This document shows, one piece after another, positions 9,151-17,366 of a DNA stretch of 64,000 bases. Made by a program: the position numbers and the translations under genes. Position 1 is the first letter of the stretch, and the number at the start of each line of letters is the position of its first letter. Source of the stretch: Amycolatopsis sp. 2-15 (GTDB lineage: Bacteria; Actinomycetota; Actinomycetes; Mycobacteriales; Pseudonocardiaceae); NCBI RefSeq assembly GCF_030285625.1, contig NZ_CP127294.1, positions 2,180,001 to 2,244,000 of the forward strand. Reading direction: 5' to 3'. The notes beneath the pieces are model-generated. The model was not told the DNA's origin and did no database searches. It saw only the letters and a list, made by a program, of their open reading frames with translations.

Positions 9151-9747
9151 TTGTACGAGGGTGTGGTCCAGGACCTGATCGACGAGCTCGGGCGGCTGCC
9201 CGGGGTCGGGCCGAAGAGCGCCCAGCGCATCGCTTTCCACCTGCTGGCAACGGATCCCGCCGACATCGGGCGGCTGCAGGACGTGCTCGGCAAGGTCAAG
9301 GAGGGCGTGCAGTTCTGCGAGATCTGCGGCAACGTCTCCGAGCAGCAGACCTGCCGCATCTGCCGGGACGAGCGCCGCGACCTCACGGTGATCTGCGTGG
9401 TCGAGGAGCCGAAAGACGTCCTGGCCGTGGAGCGCACACGCGAGTTCAAGGGCCGCTACCACGTCCTGGGCGGGGCGCTCGACCCGTTGTCAGGCATCGG
9501 GCCGGAGCAGCTGCGCATGCGTGAGCTGCTCAAGCGCATCGGTGCGGCGGACATCAGCGAGATCATCATCGCCACGGACCCGAACACCGAGGGCGAGGCC
9601 ACGGCCACCTACCTGGTCCGCATGCTGCGCGACTTCCCGGGCCTGTCCGTCACGCGGCTGGCCTCGGGCCTGCCGATGGGCGGCGACCTGGAGTTCGCCG
9701 ACGAGCTGACCCTCGGCCGAGCGCTGTCCGGCCGGCGAGCGCTGTAA
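9151..9747 (+). CDS. recR: Recombination mediator RecR
   Basis: 198 residues, normal length. Order of parts: helix-hairpin-helix [17 protein letters not shown] (14-30), zinc finger with C56/C59/C68/C71, then a Toprim domain starting at [12 protein letters not shown] and including [15 protein letters not shown]. RecR works with RecF/RecO to load RecA at gaps. It starts at TTG three bases after ybaB, a case of translational coupling. The strong hairpin at 9757-9790 ends the unit. Confidence 0.97.
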   Translation: MYEGVVQDLIDELGRLPGVGPKSAQRIAFHLLATDPADIGRLQDVLGKVKEGVQFCEICGNVSEQQTCRICRDERRDLTVICVVEEPKDVLAVERTREFKGRYHVLGGALDPLSGIGPEQLRMRELLKRIGAADISEIIIATDPNTEGEATATYLVRMLRDFPGLSVTRLASGLPMGGDLEFADELTLGRALSGRRAL

Positions 9748-9756
9748 GGACAAACG

Positions 9757-9790
9757 AAACGGCCCCTTCACCGCGGTGAAGGGGCCGTTT
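9757..9790. terminator. Bidirectional terminator after recR
   Basis: A perfect inverted repeat: AAACGGCCCCTTCACC pairs with GGTGAAGGGGCCGTTT around a GC centre. The A-run on one side and T-run on the other let it serve both recR (plus) and the convergent epimerase (minus, ending at 9805). Confidence 0.9.
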
Positions 9791-9804
9791 CGCGTTGCTG
9801 TGGT

Positions 9805-10902
9805 TCAGCAGTAGCCGAGCTGCGCCAGCGTGTCGACGATGATGTCGGACGGGTGGTACTTGTCCATCCAGGACTCACCGCGCCGGTTCTGGTACGTGTC
9901 CAGGAAGTTCTGCAGCTTGTCGCCGCGCATTTCCGTCAGCACCACGGTTTCGCCCAGGTGCTGCGGGGTTTCCGTGCGCTCGCGGTGCACCGCGCAGGGC
10001 AGGCCGAGGTAGTAGCACTCGGCCGAGAGGCCACCGGAGTCGGTGACGACGTACTCGGCGCGCGCCACCAGCGGCAGGAACTTCAGGTAACGCATCTTGG
10101 GCTGCGCGATGAACTTGTCGTCGAACAGGTTGTCCAGGCCCAGCGACCGGATCTTCTCCCGCTCCGGCGCGCCCGCCATGTACAGGATCGGCATCTTGCG
10201 GCTCTGCTCGCGCAGGATCTCCAGCGCTTCGCGGTACTTGTCCGCGCGCGACACGAGCTCGAAGCGGTGCAGCGTGGCGAGGCCGAACTTCTCCGGCAGG
10301 TTCGGCACGTCCAGCGGTTGGTTGATCGCGAGGCGCATCGCGTCGATCGCGGTGTTCGCCTCGGTGTCGACGACGACGCCGCGCGCGTGGCGCAGGTTGT
10401 TGACCTCACGCGAAGTGGGCGCGAAGTGGATGTCGACGATCTTCGCGGCGATCTTGCGGTTCAGCTCTTCCGGCAGCGGCGACAGGATGCTGCCCGACCG
10501 CGCGCCCGCCTCGACGTGCCCGACGCGCGACTTGAGGATGCGCTTCCCGATCAGCGAGCCGTACGGCGTCGTGAACGTGTCGCCGTGCACCAGCACCAGC
10601 GGCGGCCGTCCGTCCTCGACGAGCGCGGCGCGCAACTCGGCCCGCCGGCTCCACGCGGTGCGCAGCACCTGCGCCGCCCAGCCCGGCACCTGCGCGGGCG
10701 ATTCCAGGTTGTGGGCCTTGTCCCGCGGCATGAGCCAGACGTCGGGCTCCGGCAGCTTCAGATCGGCCAGCGCGTCGGCGACCTCGTCCACGTGCTGCGC
10801 GGTGAACCAGATCTTCGGCCGCACGCCGCGCTCCGCGATCCCGTGGTAGACCGGCGCGATCTTGATCAGTTCCGCGGTGGTGCCGAGAATAAAGGAAATC
10901 AC
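9805..10902 (-). CDS. UDP-N-acetylglucosamine 2-epimerase-like protein
   Basis: 365 residues from GTG 10902, which matches the family N-terminus (ISFILGTTAELIKIAP); no Shine-Dalgarno is visible, so the start is uncertain. Family landmarks are LVLVHGDTF, GHVEAGARSG, LATLHRFE and VVTDSGGLSAE near the C-terminus. The reaction would be UDP-GlcNAc to UDP-ManNAc, supplying a sugar for the neighbouring glycosyltransferase/flippase genes. The N-terminal motif is GTTAE where WecB enzymes normally have GTRPE, so substrate details may differ. It is divergent from the GT2 gene at 10985. Confidence 0.85.
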   Translation of the reverse strand: MISFILGTTAELIKIAPVYHGIAERGVRPKIWFTAQHVDEVADALADLKLPEPDVWLMPRDKAHNLESPAQVPGWAAQVLRTAWSRRAELRAALVEDGRPPLVLVHGDTFTTPYGSLIGKRILKSRVGHVEAGARSGSILSPLPEELNRKIAAKIVDIHFAPTSREVNNLRHARGVVVDTEANTAIDAMRLAINQPLDVPNLPEKFGLATLHRFELVSRADKYREALEILREQSRKMPILYMAGAPEREKIRSLGLDNLFDDKFIAQPKMRYLKFLPLVARAEYVVTDSGGLSAECYYLGLPCAVHRERTETPQHLGETVVLTEMRGDKLQNFLDTYQNRRGESWMDKYHPSDIIVDTLAQLGYC

Positions 10903-10972
10903 CGGAGGCCCGTTTCTGGTCGGTATGCGGTGTCCGAAGGATACTGGGCACGTCCGGCCCCGGGGCACAGGG

Positions 10973-10978
10973 TAGCCT
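10973..10978 (+). promoter_or_regulatory. -10 box of the polysaccharide operon
   Basis: TAGCCT is followed after six bases by the GTG of the GT2 gene, with no ribosome binding site between. A leaderless transcript is predicted. Confidence 0.5.
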
Positions 10979-10984
10979 CGGCCC

Positions 10985-12007
10985 GTGAGTGCGAACCCGC
11001 TCCTCCCCTCGCTCAGCGTCGTGATTCCGGTCTACAACGAGCAGGACTGGATCGAACGCAGCGTCGGCGCACTGGTCACGGCCGCGGAGGCCGCGGGCTG
11101 GCCGGCGGAGATCGTCGTGGTCGACGACGGTAGCACCGACGGAACGCCCGAGAAGCTGGCCGCACTCCAGCGGCGCCACGGCATCACCGTGCTGGCCCAG
11201 CCCAACAGCGGGCGCTTCGAAGCCCGTCGCGCGGGGCTCGCCAAGGCCTCCGGGCAGCAGGTCGTGCTGGTCGACAGCCGTGTGATCGTCGACAAAACCT
11301 CACTCGTGTTCCTGCGTGACCAGCTCGTGGCGTACCCGGAGCGCACGGTCTGGAACGGCCACATCAACGTGGACTCCGAGCGCAATCCGTACGCGGGCTT
11401 CCTCGCCGGAATGGTGAAGATTCCGTGGCGGCGCTACTGCGCGAATCCGCGACTGATGTCCTTCGGGATCGACGAATTCGACGTGTTCCCCAAGGGCACG
11501 GGGTTCTTTTCCGCGCCGCGTGAAGTTCTGGAGAACGCGAGCGCCGCATTCGAATCACTGTTCGACGATTCCCGCTTCGCGAGCGACGACACCGGCGTCC
11601 TGCGCTGGATCGCCGAGCGCCACCGCGTCTTCCTCGCACCGGACTTCTCCGCGACCTACCACGGGCGCGACTCCTTCAAGAAGTTCACCGCGCAGTCGTA
11701 CTTCCGCGGCACCACGTTCGTGGACTCCTACCTCGCTTCACCCGGCCCCGCGCGCAACGGCCTCTTCGCCGCCTTGGCCGTCGGCCTCGTCGGCCTCGGC
11801 CTGGCCGCGCGCCGCCCGAAGACGGCCGTGGCGCTCGCCGCCGCCGGTTCCGCCGCCGCGGGCGCCGCCGTGACGCGCTTCGGCGCCACGAAGTCCGAAG
11901 CGCGCGCCGTCGCGCTGCTCGCCCCGGTCTTCGGCGCCGGCTTCGGCGCCGGTGCCGTGCGCGGTCTGGTCATGGCCCTGCGCGCCCGCCGCCGGTCCGC
12001 CCGATGA
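10985..12007 (+). CDS. Glycosyltransferase family 2 with C-terminal membrane helices
   Basis: 340 residues. The GT-A start SVVIPVYNEQDWIERSV and VVVDDGSTDGT (about residues 10-50) mark a nucleotide-sugar-dependent transferase; DSRVIVDKT looks like the DXD-type region. After about 250 residues come two hydrophobic segments rich in Ala/Gly/Val that would anchor it in the membrane. It opens a run of plus-strand genes and overlaps the flippase by four bases (ATGA), so it probably works on the same lipid-linked glycan. Confidence 0.87.
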   Translation: MSANPLLPSLSVVIPVYNEQDWIERSVGALVTAAEAAGWPAEIVVVDDGSTDGTPEKLAALQRRHGITVLAQPNSGRFEARRAGLAKASGQQVVLVDSRVIVDKTSLVFLRDQLVAYPERTVWNGHINVDSERNPYAGFLAGMVKIPWRRYCANPRLMSFGIDEFDVFPKGTGFFSAPREVLENASAAFESLFDDSRFASDDTGVLRWIAERHRVFLAPDFSATYHGRDSFKKFTAQSYFRGTTFVDSYLASPGPARNGLFAALAVGLVGLGLAARRPKTAVALAAAGSAAAGAAVTRFGATKSEARAVALLAPVFGAGFGAGAVRGLVMALRARRRSAR

Positions 12008-13311
12008 GCACACCGAGCACACCGGTGACCGACGAGGGACAGCGCGAACTGGCGAAGGAAACCGGCAGGTCGGCCGGGAAGATCGGCATCTCCCTGCTGG
12101 TCGCCATCGCCTTGGGCTACGTGCTGACCCTGCTGGTGGGCCGCTGGCTCGACCCGGCGGACAACAAGGTCTTCCTTTCGTTCTGGGGCATCCTGATGGG
12201 GCTGGGCAGCGCCCTGTCGCCGCTCGAACAAGAGCTTTCTCGCCAGTCGGCGGTCGGCGCGCTGGAAGGCCGCAAACCCGGGCGGCCCGCGCTGCGGGCG
12301 CTCACCGTCGGCGCCGTGATCGTCGCGGTGATCGCCGGGCTCACCGTGGTGGTGCCGGTGCTCAACGAGCGCCTGTACTCAGGCCACACCGAACTCGGGA
12401 TCATCGTGTTCTGCGGTGCGCTCTCGTTCGCCTGCCAGTTCGCCGCGCGGGGATTGCTGGTCGGGGCGCAGAAGATTGCCCAGTACTCGTGGCTGGTATT
12501 CGCTGAGGCCGCGGTTCGCGTGCTGGTGCTCGCCGGCGTGTTCGTGGCAGGCCTCACCGGCATCGTCTCCTTCGCTATCGCCGCGGCCGTCGGCTCGTTC
12601 GCCTGGCTGCTGTTCGTGCGCCCGATCAGCAGCCTGATCGATCCCCACCTCGACGGCGAGGCGTGGCGGCCGGTCGCGTCCCGGATCGTGCTGCTCATGG
12701 CCGGCGCCGGGCTCACTGCGAGCGTCATCACGGGCTATCCCGCGTTGGTCAGCCTCCTCGCCCCGGCCGGCGACGACGCGCAGGTCGGTGTGCTGTTCGC
12801 GACGCTGCAGGTCTCGAGAGTCCCCTTGCTGCTGCTTTCGCCGTTGCAGGCGCTCGCGGTACCCACGGTGGTGCGGCTCTCCGGTACTGCCGAAGGCATG
12901 CACCGCCTGCGCCGTCTGCTCGCGCTCGGCACGCTCGGCACCCTCGTCGTGGGAGTCGCCGGCGCGTTGGTCGGACTGCTCATCGGACCGTGGCTGGTGC
13001 AGTTGCTGTTCGGGGCGAAGTACGCGTCCGCCCAGGGCTGGTGGGTCGCGGGCATGGTGTGGGGTGCCGTGCTGCTCACCGCGATGCAGTTGATGACCGC
13101 GGTCCTCGTCGCCAGGACGCAGGCGAACAAGGTGCTCGTCACCTGGGCCGTGGTCGCCGTTTCGACGGCGTTGGTGCTGTTGTTGCTGCCGGGTGACACG
13201 ATCCTGCGGGCCGTGGTCGGGTTGGCCGTCGGGCCGACGGTGGGTCTCGTGGTCGCGGCGGCGTTCGTTTTGCGGCGACCGGGCAACGTGCAGGGCACCC
13301 CGGGCGTCTGA
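12004..13311 (+). CDS. Polysaccharide flippase (Wzx/MATE-like, oligosaccharide exporter)
   Basis: 435 residues, almost wholly hydrophobic, with about 12-14 predicted membrane helices and short basic loops, as in the MOP/PST flippase family. It starts with a ~25-residue charged cytoplasmic tail. Its role would be to flip undecaprenyl-linked oligosaccharide to the outside. The start codon overlaps the stop of the GT2 gene, which fits joint translation. Family assignment rests on topology and context more than on sharp motifs. Confidence 0.78.
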   Translation: MSTPSTPVTDEGQRELAKETGRSAGKIGISLLVAIALGYVLTLLVGRWLDPADNKVFLSFWGILMGLGSALSPLEQELSRQSAVGALEGRKPGRPALRALTVGAVIVAVIAGLTVVVPVLNERLYSGHTELGIIVFCGALSFACQFAARGLLVGAQKIAQYSWLVFAEAAVRVLVLAGVFVAGLTGIVSFAIAAAVGSFAWLLFVRPISSLIDPHLDGEAWRPVASRIVLLMAGAGLTASVITGYPALVSLLAPAGDDAQVGVLFATLQVSRVPLLLLSPLQALAVPTVVRLSGTAEGMHRLRRLLALGTLGTLVVGVAGALVGLLIGPWLVQLLFGAKYASAQGWWVAGMVWGAVLLTAMQLMTAVLVARTQANKVLVTWAVVAVSTALVLLLLPGDTILRAVVGLAVGPTVGLVVAAAFVLRRPGNVQGTPGV

Positions 13312-13384
13312 GTACTGTGCAGGCGAGCTCAGGCCGGCGGCCAAGTCGGTGTGAAGAGCCGGTAAGGGTTGGACAGCGAATCCG

Positions 13385-15349
13385 ATGAACGTAGTACTGA
13401 TCTTGCTCGCCTTCTGGGTGCCTGGGCTGGTGTTCGGCGCCGCCATCGGGCTGCGCGGGTGGACGCTCGCCGCCGCGGGGCCGCTGCTGACGTTCGGCAT
13501 CGTCGCGCTCGGGGTGCCGGTGCTCGGTGACCTCGGCATCCGCTGGAACCTGCTCGACGTGGCACTGTGGACGGTAGTGCTGGCCCTCGTCGGCTTCGCG
13601 ATCGGCTTCGGTGTGCGCCGCTTCACCGCGCGCCGTCACCCGGAGCGCGAGCCCGAGGAGAAGCCCGCGCGCTCGGTGCGCGACCACGTGTTGATCGGGC
13701 TGGGCGTGTTCGTCGGCATGGCCGTGGGCGCGGTCACGTTCTTCCGCGGGACCAACGGCATCGACCGCGTGCAGCAGGGCTGGGACGCGCCGTTCCACGC
13801 GAACCTGGTGCGCTGGATCGCCGAGCACGGCGACGCGCGGCCGTCCACTGTGGGCACGATCGCCAACCTGCCCAACCAGACCGACTACTTCTACCCCGAC
13901 ACCTACCACGCGCTGCTCGCCCTCGTGTTCGACAAGGCCGGGCTCACGATGATGCCCACGCTGAACCTCGCGGTGCTCGCCGTGATCCTCAGCGTGCCGC
14001 TCGGTGTCGCCGCCATGTGCCGGGCCTGGCACATGCCGCCGCTGGGCATCGCGGCCGCCGCGGCCGTGACGACGTGGTTCACCGCGTTCCCGTACGACTC
14101 GCTGTGGCGTGGTCCGTTGTGGCCGTACGTGGCGGGCGTCGCGATGATCCCCGCGATGCTGGCCATCGCCAAGCTGCTGCTCAAGCCGATGGGCATCGCC
14201 GGTCCCGTCGCGATCGGCGTCGGCGTGGCCGGGCTCACGGGCCTGCACACGAGCATCGTGTTCGTGATCGCCGTCTACTTCATCCTCATCCTGCTCGCGG
14301 TGCTGTTCCGCTGGGAGAAGATCGACTGGCGCCGCTCCGGCCCGTCGCTCATCGCGACCGTGGTGCTCGCCGCGGTGCTGGGCGTGCCGCTCGTGCTGCC
14401 TTCGCTCTACAACGTCGGCGGCGTGACGAGTGCCACGTGGGCTTCGGAAGCCACGGTCAGCGGTGGTCTGGGCGAGACCATCACGTTCTCCCCGATGGCC
14501 GACTTCCCGCAGTGGTGGATCGGCATCCCGGCCATCATCGGCGTCTTCCTGATGGTGCGTCACCGCCGGATGATGTGGATGGTCGGCGCGTACATCGTGT
14601 TCGGCGGCCTGTTCGCGGCCACCGTCTCGCTCGAGACGCCGCTGATCCACACGATCACCGGCGTCTTCTACAACGACCACTGGCGCATCGCGGCCCTCGT
14701 GCCGCTGGCGGGCAGCGTCGCGTTCGGCGAGTTCACCCACACGGTTTCGGGCTGGTTCGCGCGCAAGGTCGGCTCGCGCGTGAAGCTGCAGCCGGCCACG
14801 CTCGGCCTGATCGGGGCGGTCCTCATCGCCCTCGTCGTGGGCGGGCTGAGCCGCGGCGGCTACATCGGACGCAACACCGCGCGCCTGGAGATCAACTACG
14901 GCGACGGCCCCACCGTCTCGAAGGCGGAGGAAGCCGCCTACCAGTGGCTGGGCCAGCACACCTCGCCCGGCGAGCGCGTGATGAACGACAAGGCCGACGG
15001 TTCCGTGTGGATGTACGCGCTGGCCGGGGTCACCCCGGTGGAGTGGACCTTCTACGGGGCCGAGCCGGACACCGAGGCCGGCTACCTGTCCGTGTGGCTG
15101 GACGACATCGAGCAGTACCCGCAGGTGCGCAAGGACCTCACCGACCTGCACGTGCGCTACGTCATCGTGGGCAAGGGCAAGGCGACGCCCACGGCCGAGC
15201 AGTCCGTCGGGGTCGCCGACATCGTCGCCGGTCCGGACTTCCACGAGGTCTTCCGCAACGACGGGGCCACGATCTACCAGATCGAAGGCCAGCAGGGCGT
15301 CGTCGCGGCCGGTGCCTCTCCCGGGTCCGCCGCCCCTCACGGTCAGTGA
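13385..15349 (+). CDS. Large polytopic membrane protein (DUF6541-like)
   Basis: 654 residues. About 12-14 membrane helices fill the first two thirds. An external loop after the fifth or so helix has DAPFHANLVRWIAEHGDARP, resembling the first acidic loop of GT-C transferases, where an Asp is catalytic. The C-terminal 170 residues form a soluble domain (EEAAYQWLGQHTSPGERVMND onward). Such proteins are annotated DUF6541 and are found in actinobacterial envelope-glycan loci; a polyprenyl-sugar transferase role is inference. It lies 73 bases after the flippase and just before a second GT2. Confidence 0.65.
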   Translation: MNVVLILLAFWVPGLVFGAAIGLRGWTLAAAGPLLTFGIVALGVPVLGDLGIRWNLLDVALWTVVLALVGFAIGFGVRRFTARRHPEREPEEKPARSVRDHVLIGLGVFVGMAVGAVTFFRGTNGIDRVQQGWDAPFHANLVRWIAEHGDARPSTVGTIANLPNQTDYFYPDTYHALLALVFDKAGLTMMPTLNLAVLAVILSVPLGVAAMCRAWHMPPLGIAAAAAVTTWFTAFPYDSLWRGPLWPYVAGVAMIPAMLAIAKLLLKPMGIAGPVAIGVGVAGLTGLHTSIVFVIAVYFILILLAVLFRWEKIDWRRSGPSLIATVVLAAVLGVPLVLPSLYNVGGVTSATWASEATVSGGLGETITFSPMADFPQWWIGIPAIIGVFLMVRHRRMMWMVGAYIVFGGLFAATVSLETPLIHTITGVFYNDHWRIAALVPLAGSVAFGEFTHTVSGWFARKVGSRVKLQPATLGLIGAVLIALVVGGLSRGGYIGRNTARLEINYGDGPTVSKAEEAAYQWLGQHTSPGERVMNDKADGSVWMYALAGVTPVEWTFYGAEPDTEAGYLSVWLDDIEQYPQVRKDLTDLHVRYVIVGKGKATPTAEQSVGVADIVAGPDFHEVFRNDGATIYQIEGQQGVVAAGASPGSAAPHGQ

Positions 15350-15358
15350 GAAGTTAGA

Positions 15359-16114
15359 GTGATCTCCGTGTCCACCACTTCCGTGAGCACCCGACGCGTT
15401 CTGATCGTGATGCCCGCCCTCAACGAGCAGGCCAGCGTCGGCTCCGTCATCAGCCAGGTCAAGTCGTCCCTGCCGGGGATGGACATCCTCGTCGTCGACG
15501 ACGGCTCGGTGGACGCCACGGCGCAGCTCGCGCGTGCCGCGGGTGCCGAAGTCGCCCGGCTCGCCGTGAATCTCGGCGTCGGCGGCGCGATGCGCACCGG
15601 CTTCCGGTACGCCGCCGCCCGTGGCTACGACGTCGTGGTGCAGGTGGACGCCGACGGCCAGCACGACCCCGAAGAGGTCGGCGCGCTGCTCGCGGCTCTG
15701 GACGAGGGCGCCGACATCGCGATCGGCTCCCGCTTCGCCGGCAAGGGCGCCTACCGCGCCGTCGGCCCGCGTAAATACGCGATGGTCGCGCTCTCGCTCG
15801 TTTTCTCGCGTCTGGCCAGGCGGAAGATCACCGACGTCACGTCGGGCTTCAAGGCCATGGGACCGCGCGCGATCCGGATGTTCGCGAACTACTACCCGGC
15901 CGAGTATCTCGGCGACACCGTGGAATCGCTCGTGATGGCGATCCGGGGCAAGCTCACGATCGCCGAGGTACCGGTCGTGATGCGTGAGCGTGTCGCCGGC
16001 ACGCCCAGCCACTCGCCGGTGAAATCGGCTGTGTACCTCTCCCGCGCCGGGCTCGCGCTGCTGCTGGCGCTCGTCCGTCGCCGTCCGTCCGTCGACTCGT
16101 CCGACGCAGCGTAA
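15359..16114 (+). CDS. Glycosyltransferase family 2 (dolichol-phosphate-mannose-synthase-like)
   Basis: 251 residues. VLIVMPALNEQASVGSVI, DILVVDDGSVDAT and VVQVDADGQHDPEEV (the DXD-type metal site) are classic for the DPM1-like GT2 branch, and GSRFAGKGAYR and TSGFKAMGPRA follow as in family members. It would make a polyprenyl-phosphate sugar donor. GTG 15359 is used; GTG 15368 is an alternative. It is nine bases from the DUF2304 gene, a pairing often seen in actinobacteria and likely functional. Confidence 0.87.
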   Translation: MISVSTTSVSTRRVLIVMPALNEQASVGSVISQVKSSLPGMDILVVDDGSVDATAQLARAAGAEVARLAVNLGVGGAMRTGFRYAAARGYDVVVQVDADGQHDPEEVGALLAALDEGADIAIGSRFAGKGAYRAVGPRKYAMVALSLVFSRLARRKITDVTSGFKAMGPRAIRMFANYYPAEYLGDTVESLVMAIRGKLTIAEVPVVMRERVAGTPSHSPVKSAVYLSRAGLALLLALVRRRPSVDSSDAA

Positions 16115-16123
16115 GGGGAATTC

Positions 16124-16561
16124 ATGGCCGGCTGGCGCGTACTGAGCATCGTCGTCGCGTGCCTGGTGCTGTTCGTCGTCCTCGAGATGATGCGGCGCCG
16201 GAAGCTTCGGGAGAAGTACGCGGGCGTGTGGCTCGTGGTCGCCGTTGGTGTCGTGGTGCTCGCGGTGATTCCGCAGGCCGCGGAGTTCCTGGCGAAGATC
16301 ACGGGGGTCCAGACCCCGTCGAACTTCGTGTTCCTCCTGGCCGGCGTCGTCCTCGCACTCGTCGCGCTGCACCTGTCCACCGAGGTCGGGCACCTGGAGG
16401 AAGAGGTCCGGACCTCCGTCGAGGAGACGGCGCTGCTGCGCTGCGAGCTCGAGGACACCAAGCGGGAGCTCGCGGCCCGAATCGAGGCGCTGGAGGCCAA
16501 GACGGCCACGCCCGACGACGTCAAGGGCCTGCCCGAAGTGAGCGCCGCACGCGTTCGCTGA
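16124..16561 (+). CDS. DUF2304 membrane protein
   Basis: 145 residues. Three membrane helices lie at about 5-22, 32-50 and 65-83, followed by a charged coiled coil (about 85-130). This is the pattern of DUF2304, small proteins encoded beside DPM1-like GT2 enzymes and probably their membrane partners. AAGGGG precedes the ATG by about seven bases. Its last codons overlap the likely start region of the following kinase-like gene. Confidence 0.8.
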   Translation: MAGWRVLSIVVACLVLFVVLEMMRRRKLREKYAGVWLVVAVGVVVLAVIPQAAEFLAKITGVQTPSNFVFLLAGVVLALVALHLSTEVGHLEEEVRTSVEETALLRCELEDTKRELAARIEALEAKTATPDDVKGLPEVSAARVR

Positions 16562-16605
16562 TCTCCGCGCTGCTCGCCGCCCCGCCTCGGCTGGGCGGCG
16601 TTCGT

Positions 16606-17085
16606 GTGCTCGCGGTCGACGGGCCGTCCGGGGCCGGCAAGTCGACCTTGGCCGAAGTGGTGGTGGCCGAGCTGGGACCGCAGGCGGCACTCGTGAGTAC
16701 GGACGCGTTCGCGACCTGGGACAACCCCGTGGCGTGGTGGCCGCAGCTCGAACGCGGCGTGCTGGAACCGCTTTCAGCCGGGCGGGCCGGGGAGTACCAA
16801 CGGGTGGACTGGACCTGCGGGGAGCCACGACCGGGTGAGCTCGTGACCGTTGAGGTGCCTGAGGTTCTGGTGCTGGAAGGCGTGTCCAGCGGCCGCCGGT
16901 CGGTGCGTTCGCGGCTGTCACACCTGTGCTGGATCGAGGGCGGCAGCCAGTCCGAACGGCTGGAGCGCGCCGTGGCCCGTGATGGTGAGGCGTCGCGCGC
17001 CCACCTGCGTCGCTGGCAGTTGTTCGAACAAGGCTGGTTCGCCGTCGACGGCACACCCGAATCGGCACAAACCAGACTGGCTTGA
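16606..17085 (+). CDS. P-loop kinase, uridine kinase-like (start uncertain)
   Basis: About 159 residues from GTG 16606, the only ATG/GTG/TTG available near the P-loop GPSGAGKST. Coding character and family length suggest the protein begins some 16 codons earlier (near CTG 16558, inside the DUF2304 stop region), where no usual start codon exists in this frame. Other features: STDAFATW after strand 2, YQRVDWTCGEP, VLVLEGVSSG and ERLERAVARDGE, as in small actinobacterial uridine-kinase-like proteins. It would phosphorylate a nucleoside or related small molecule; the substrate is not evident. It may be translated only by coupling to DUF2304. Confidence 0.7.
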   Translation: MLAVDGPSGAGKSTLAEVVVAELGPQAALVSTDAFATWDNPVAWWPQLERGVLEPLSAGRAGEYQRVDWTCGEPRPGELVTVEVPEVLVLEGVSSGRRSVRSRLSHLCWIEGGSQSERLERAVARDGEASRAHLRRWQLFEQGWFAVDGTPESAQTRLA

Positions 17086-17136
17086 TCGTCACCGCGCGTC
17101 CGAAACGACCCGAAAACCTGCTTCGGTACTAGGCCA

Positions 17137-17162
17137 TTAGAGTGGCCATAGTGCCACTCTAA
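17137..17162. repeat. Inverted repeat upstream of the peptide transporter
   Basis: TTAGAGTGGC (17137-17146) pairs perfectly with GCCACTCTAA (17153-17162) across a six-base loop. It lies in the 281-bp gap before the substrate-binding protein gene, a locally AT-richer stretch. No T-run follows, so an operator or mRNA hairpin is as likely as a terminator for the upstream kinase gene. I see no gene in the gap. Confidence 0.5.
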
Positions 17163-17366
17163 GTACTAATGCGACAAAATTCGTCACGTTACGTACACAA
17201 TTCTCGACACATTGCGGTGACTTTGGCCCTTACGTAGCGCGATCGTAACCTCACGTGCTTAAGTGCAAGCCGAGTTCCCGCTAGTGTCGGCGAGCACACC
17301 GAACGTCCGAGAGTTCCTGACCGACCGGACGGTTCTTGACACCGAACATCTCCCAAGGGGTGCCAG

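Noticed and set aside
13139..17092. 1317-codon open frame on the minus strand across the polysaccharide locus
   Set aside because: Rich in His/Arg/Asp repeats from the complement of real codons; the plus strand encodes recognised families with sensible starts.
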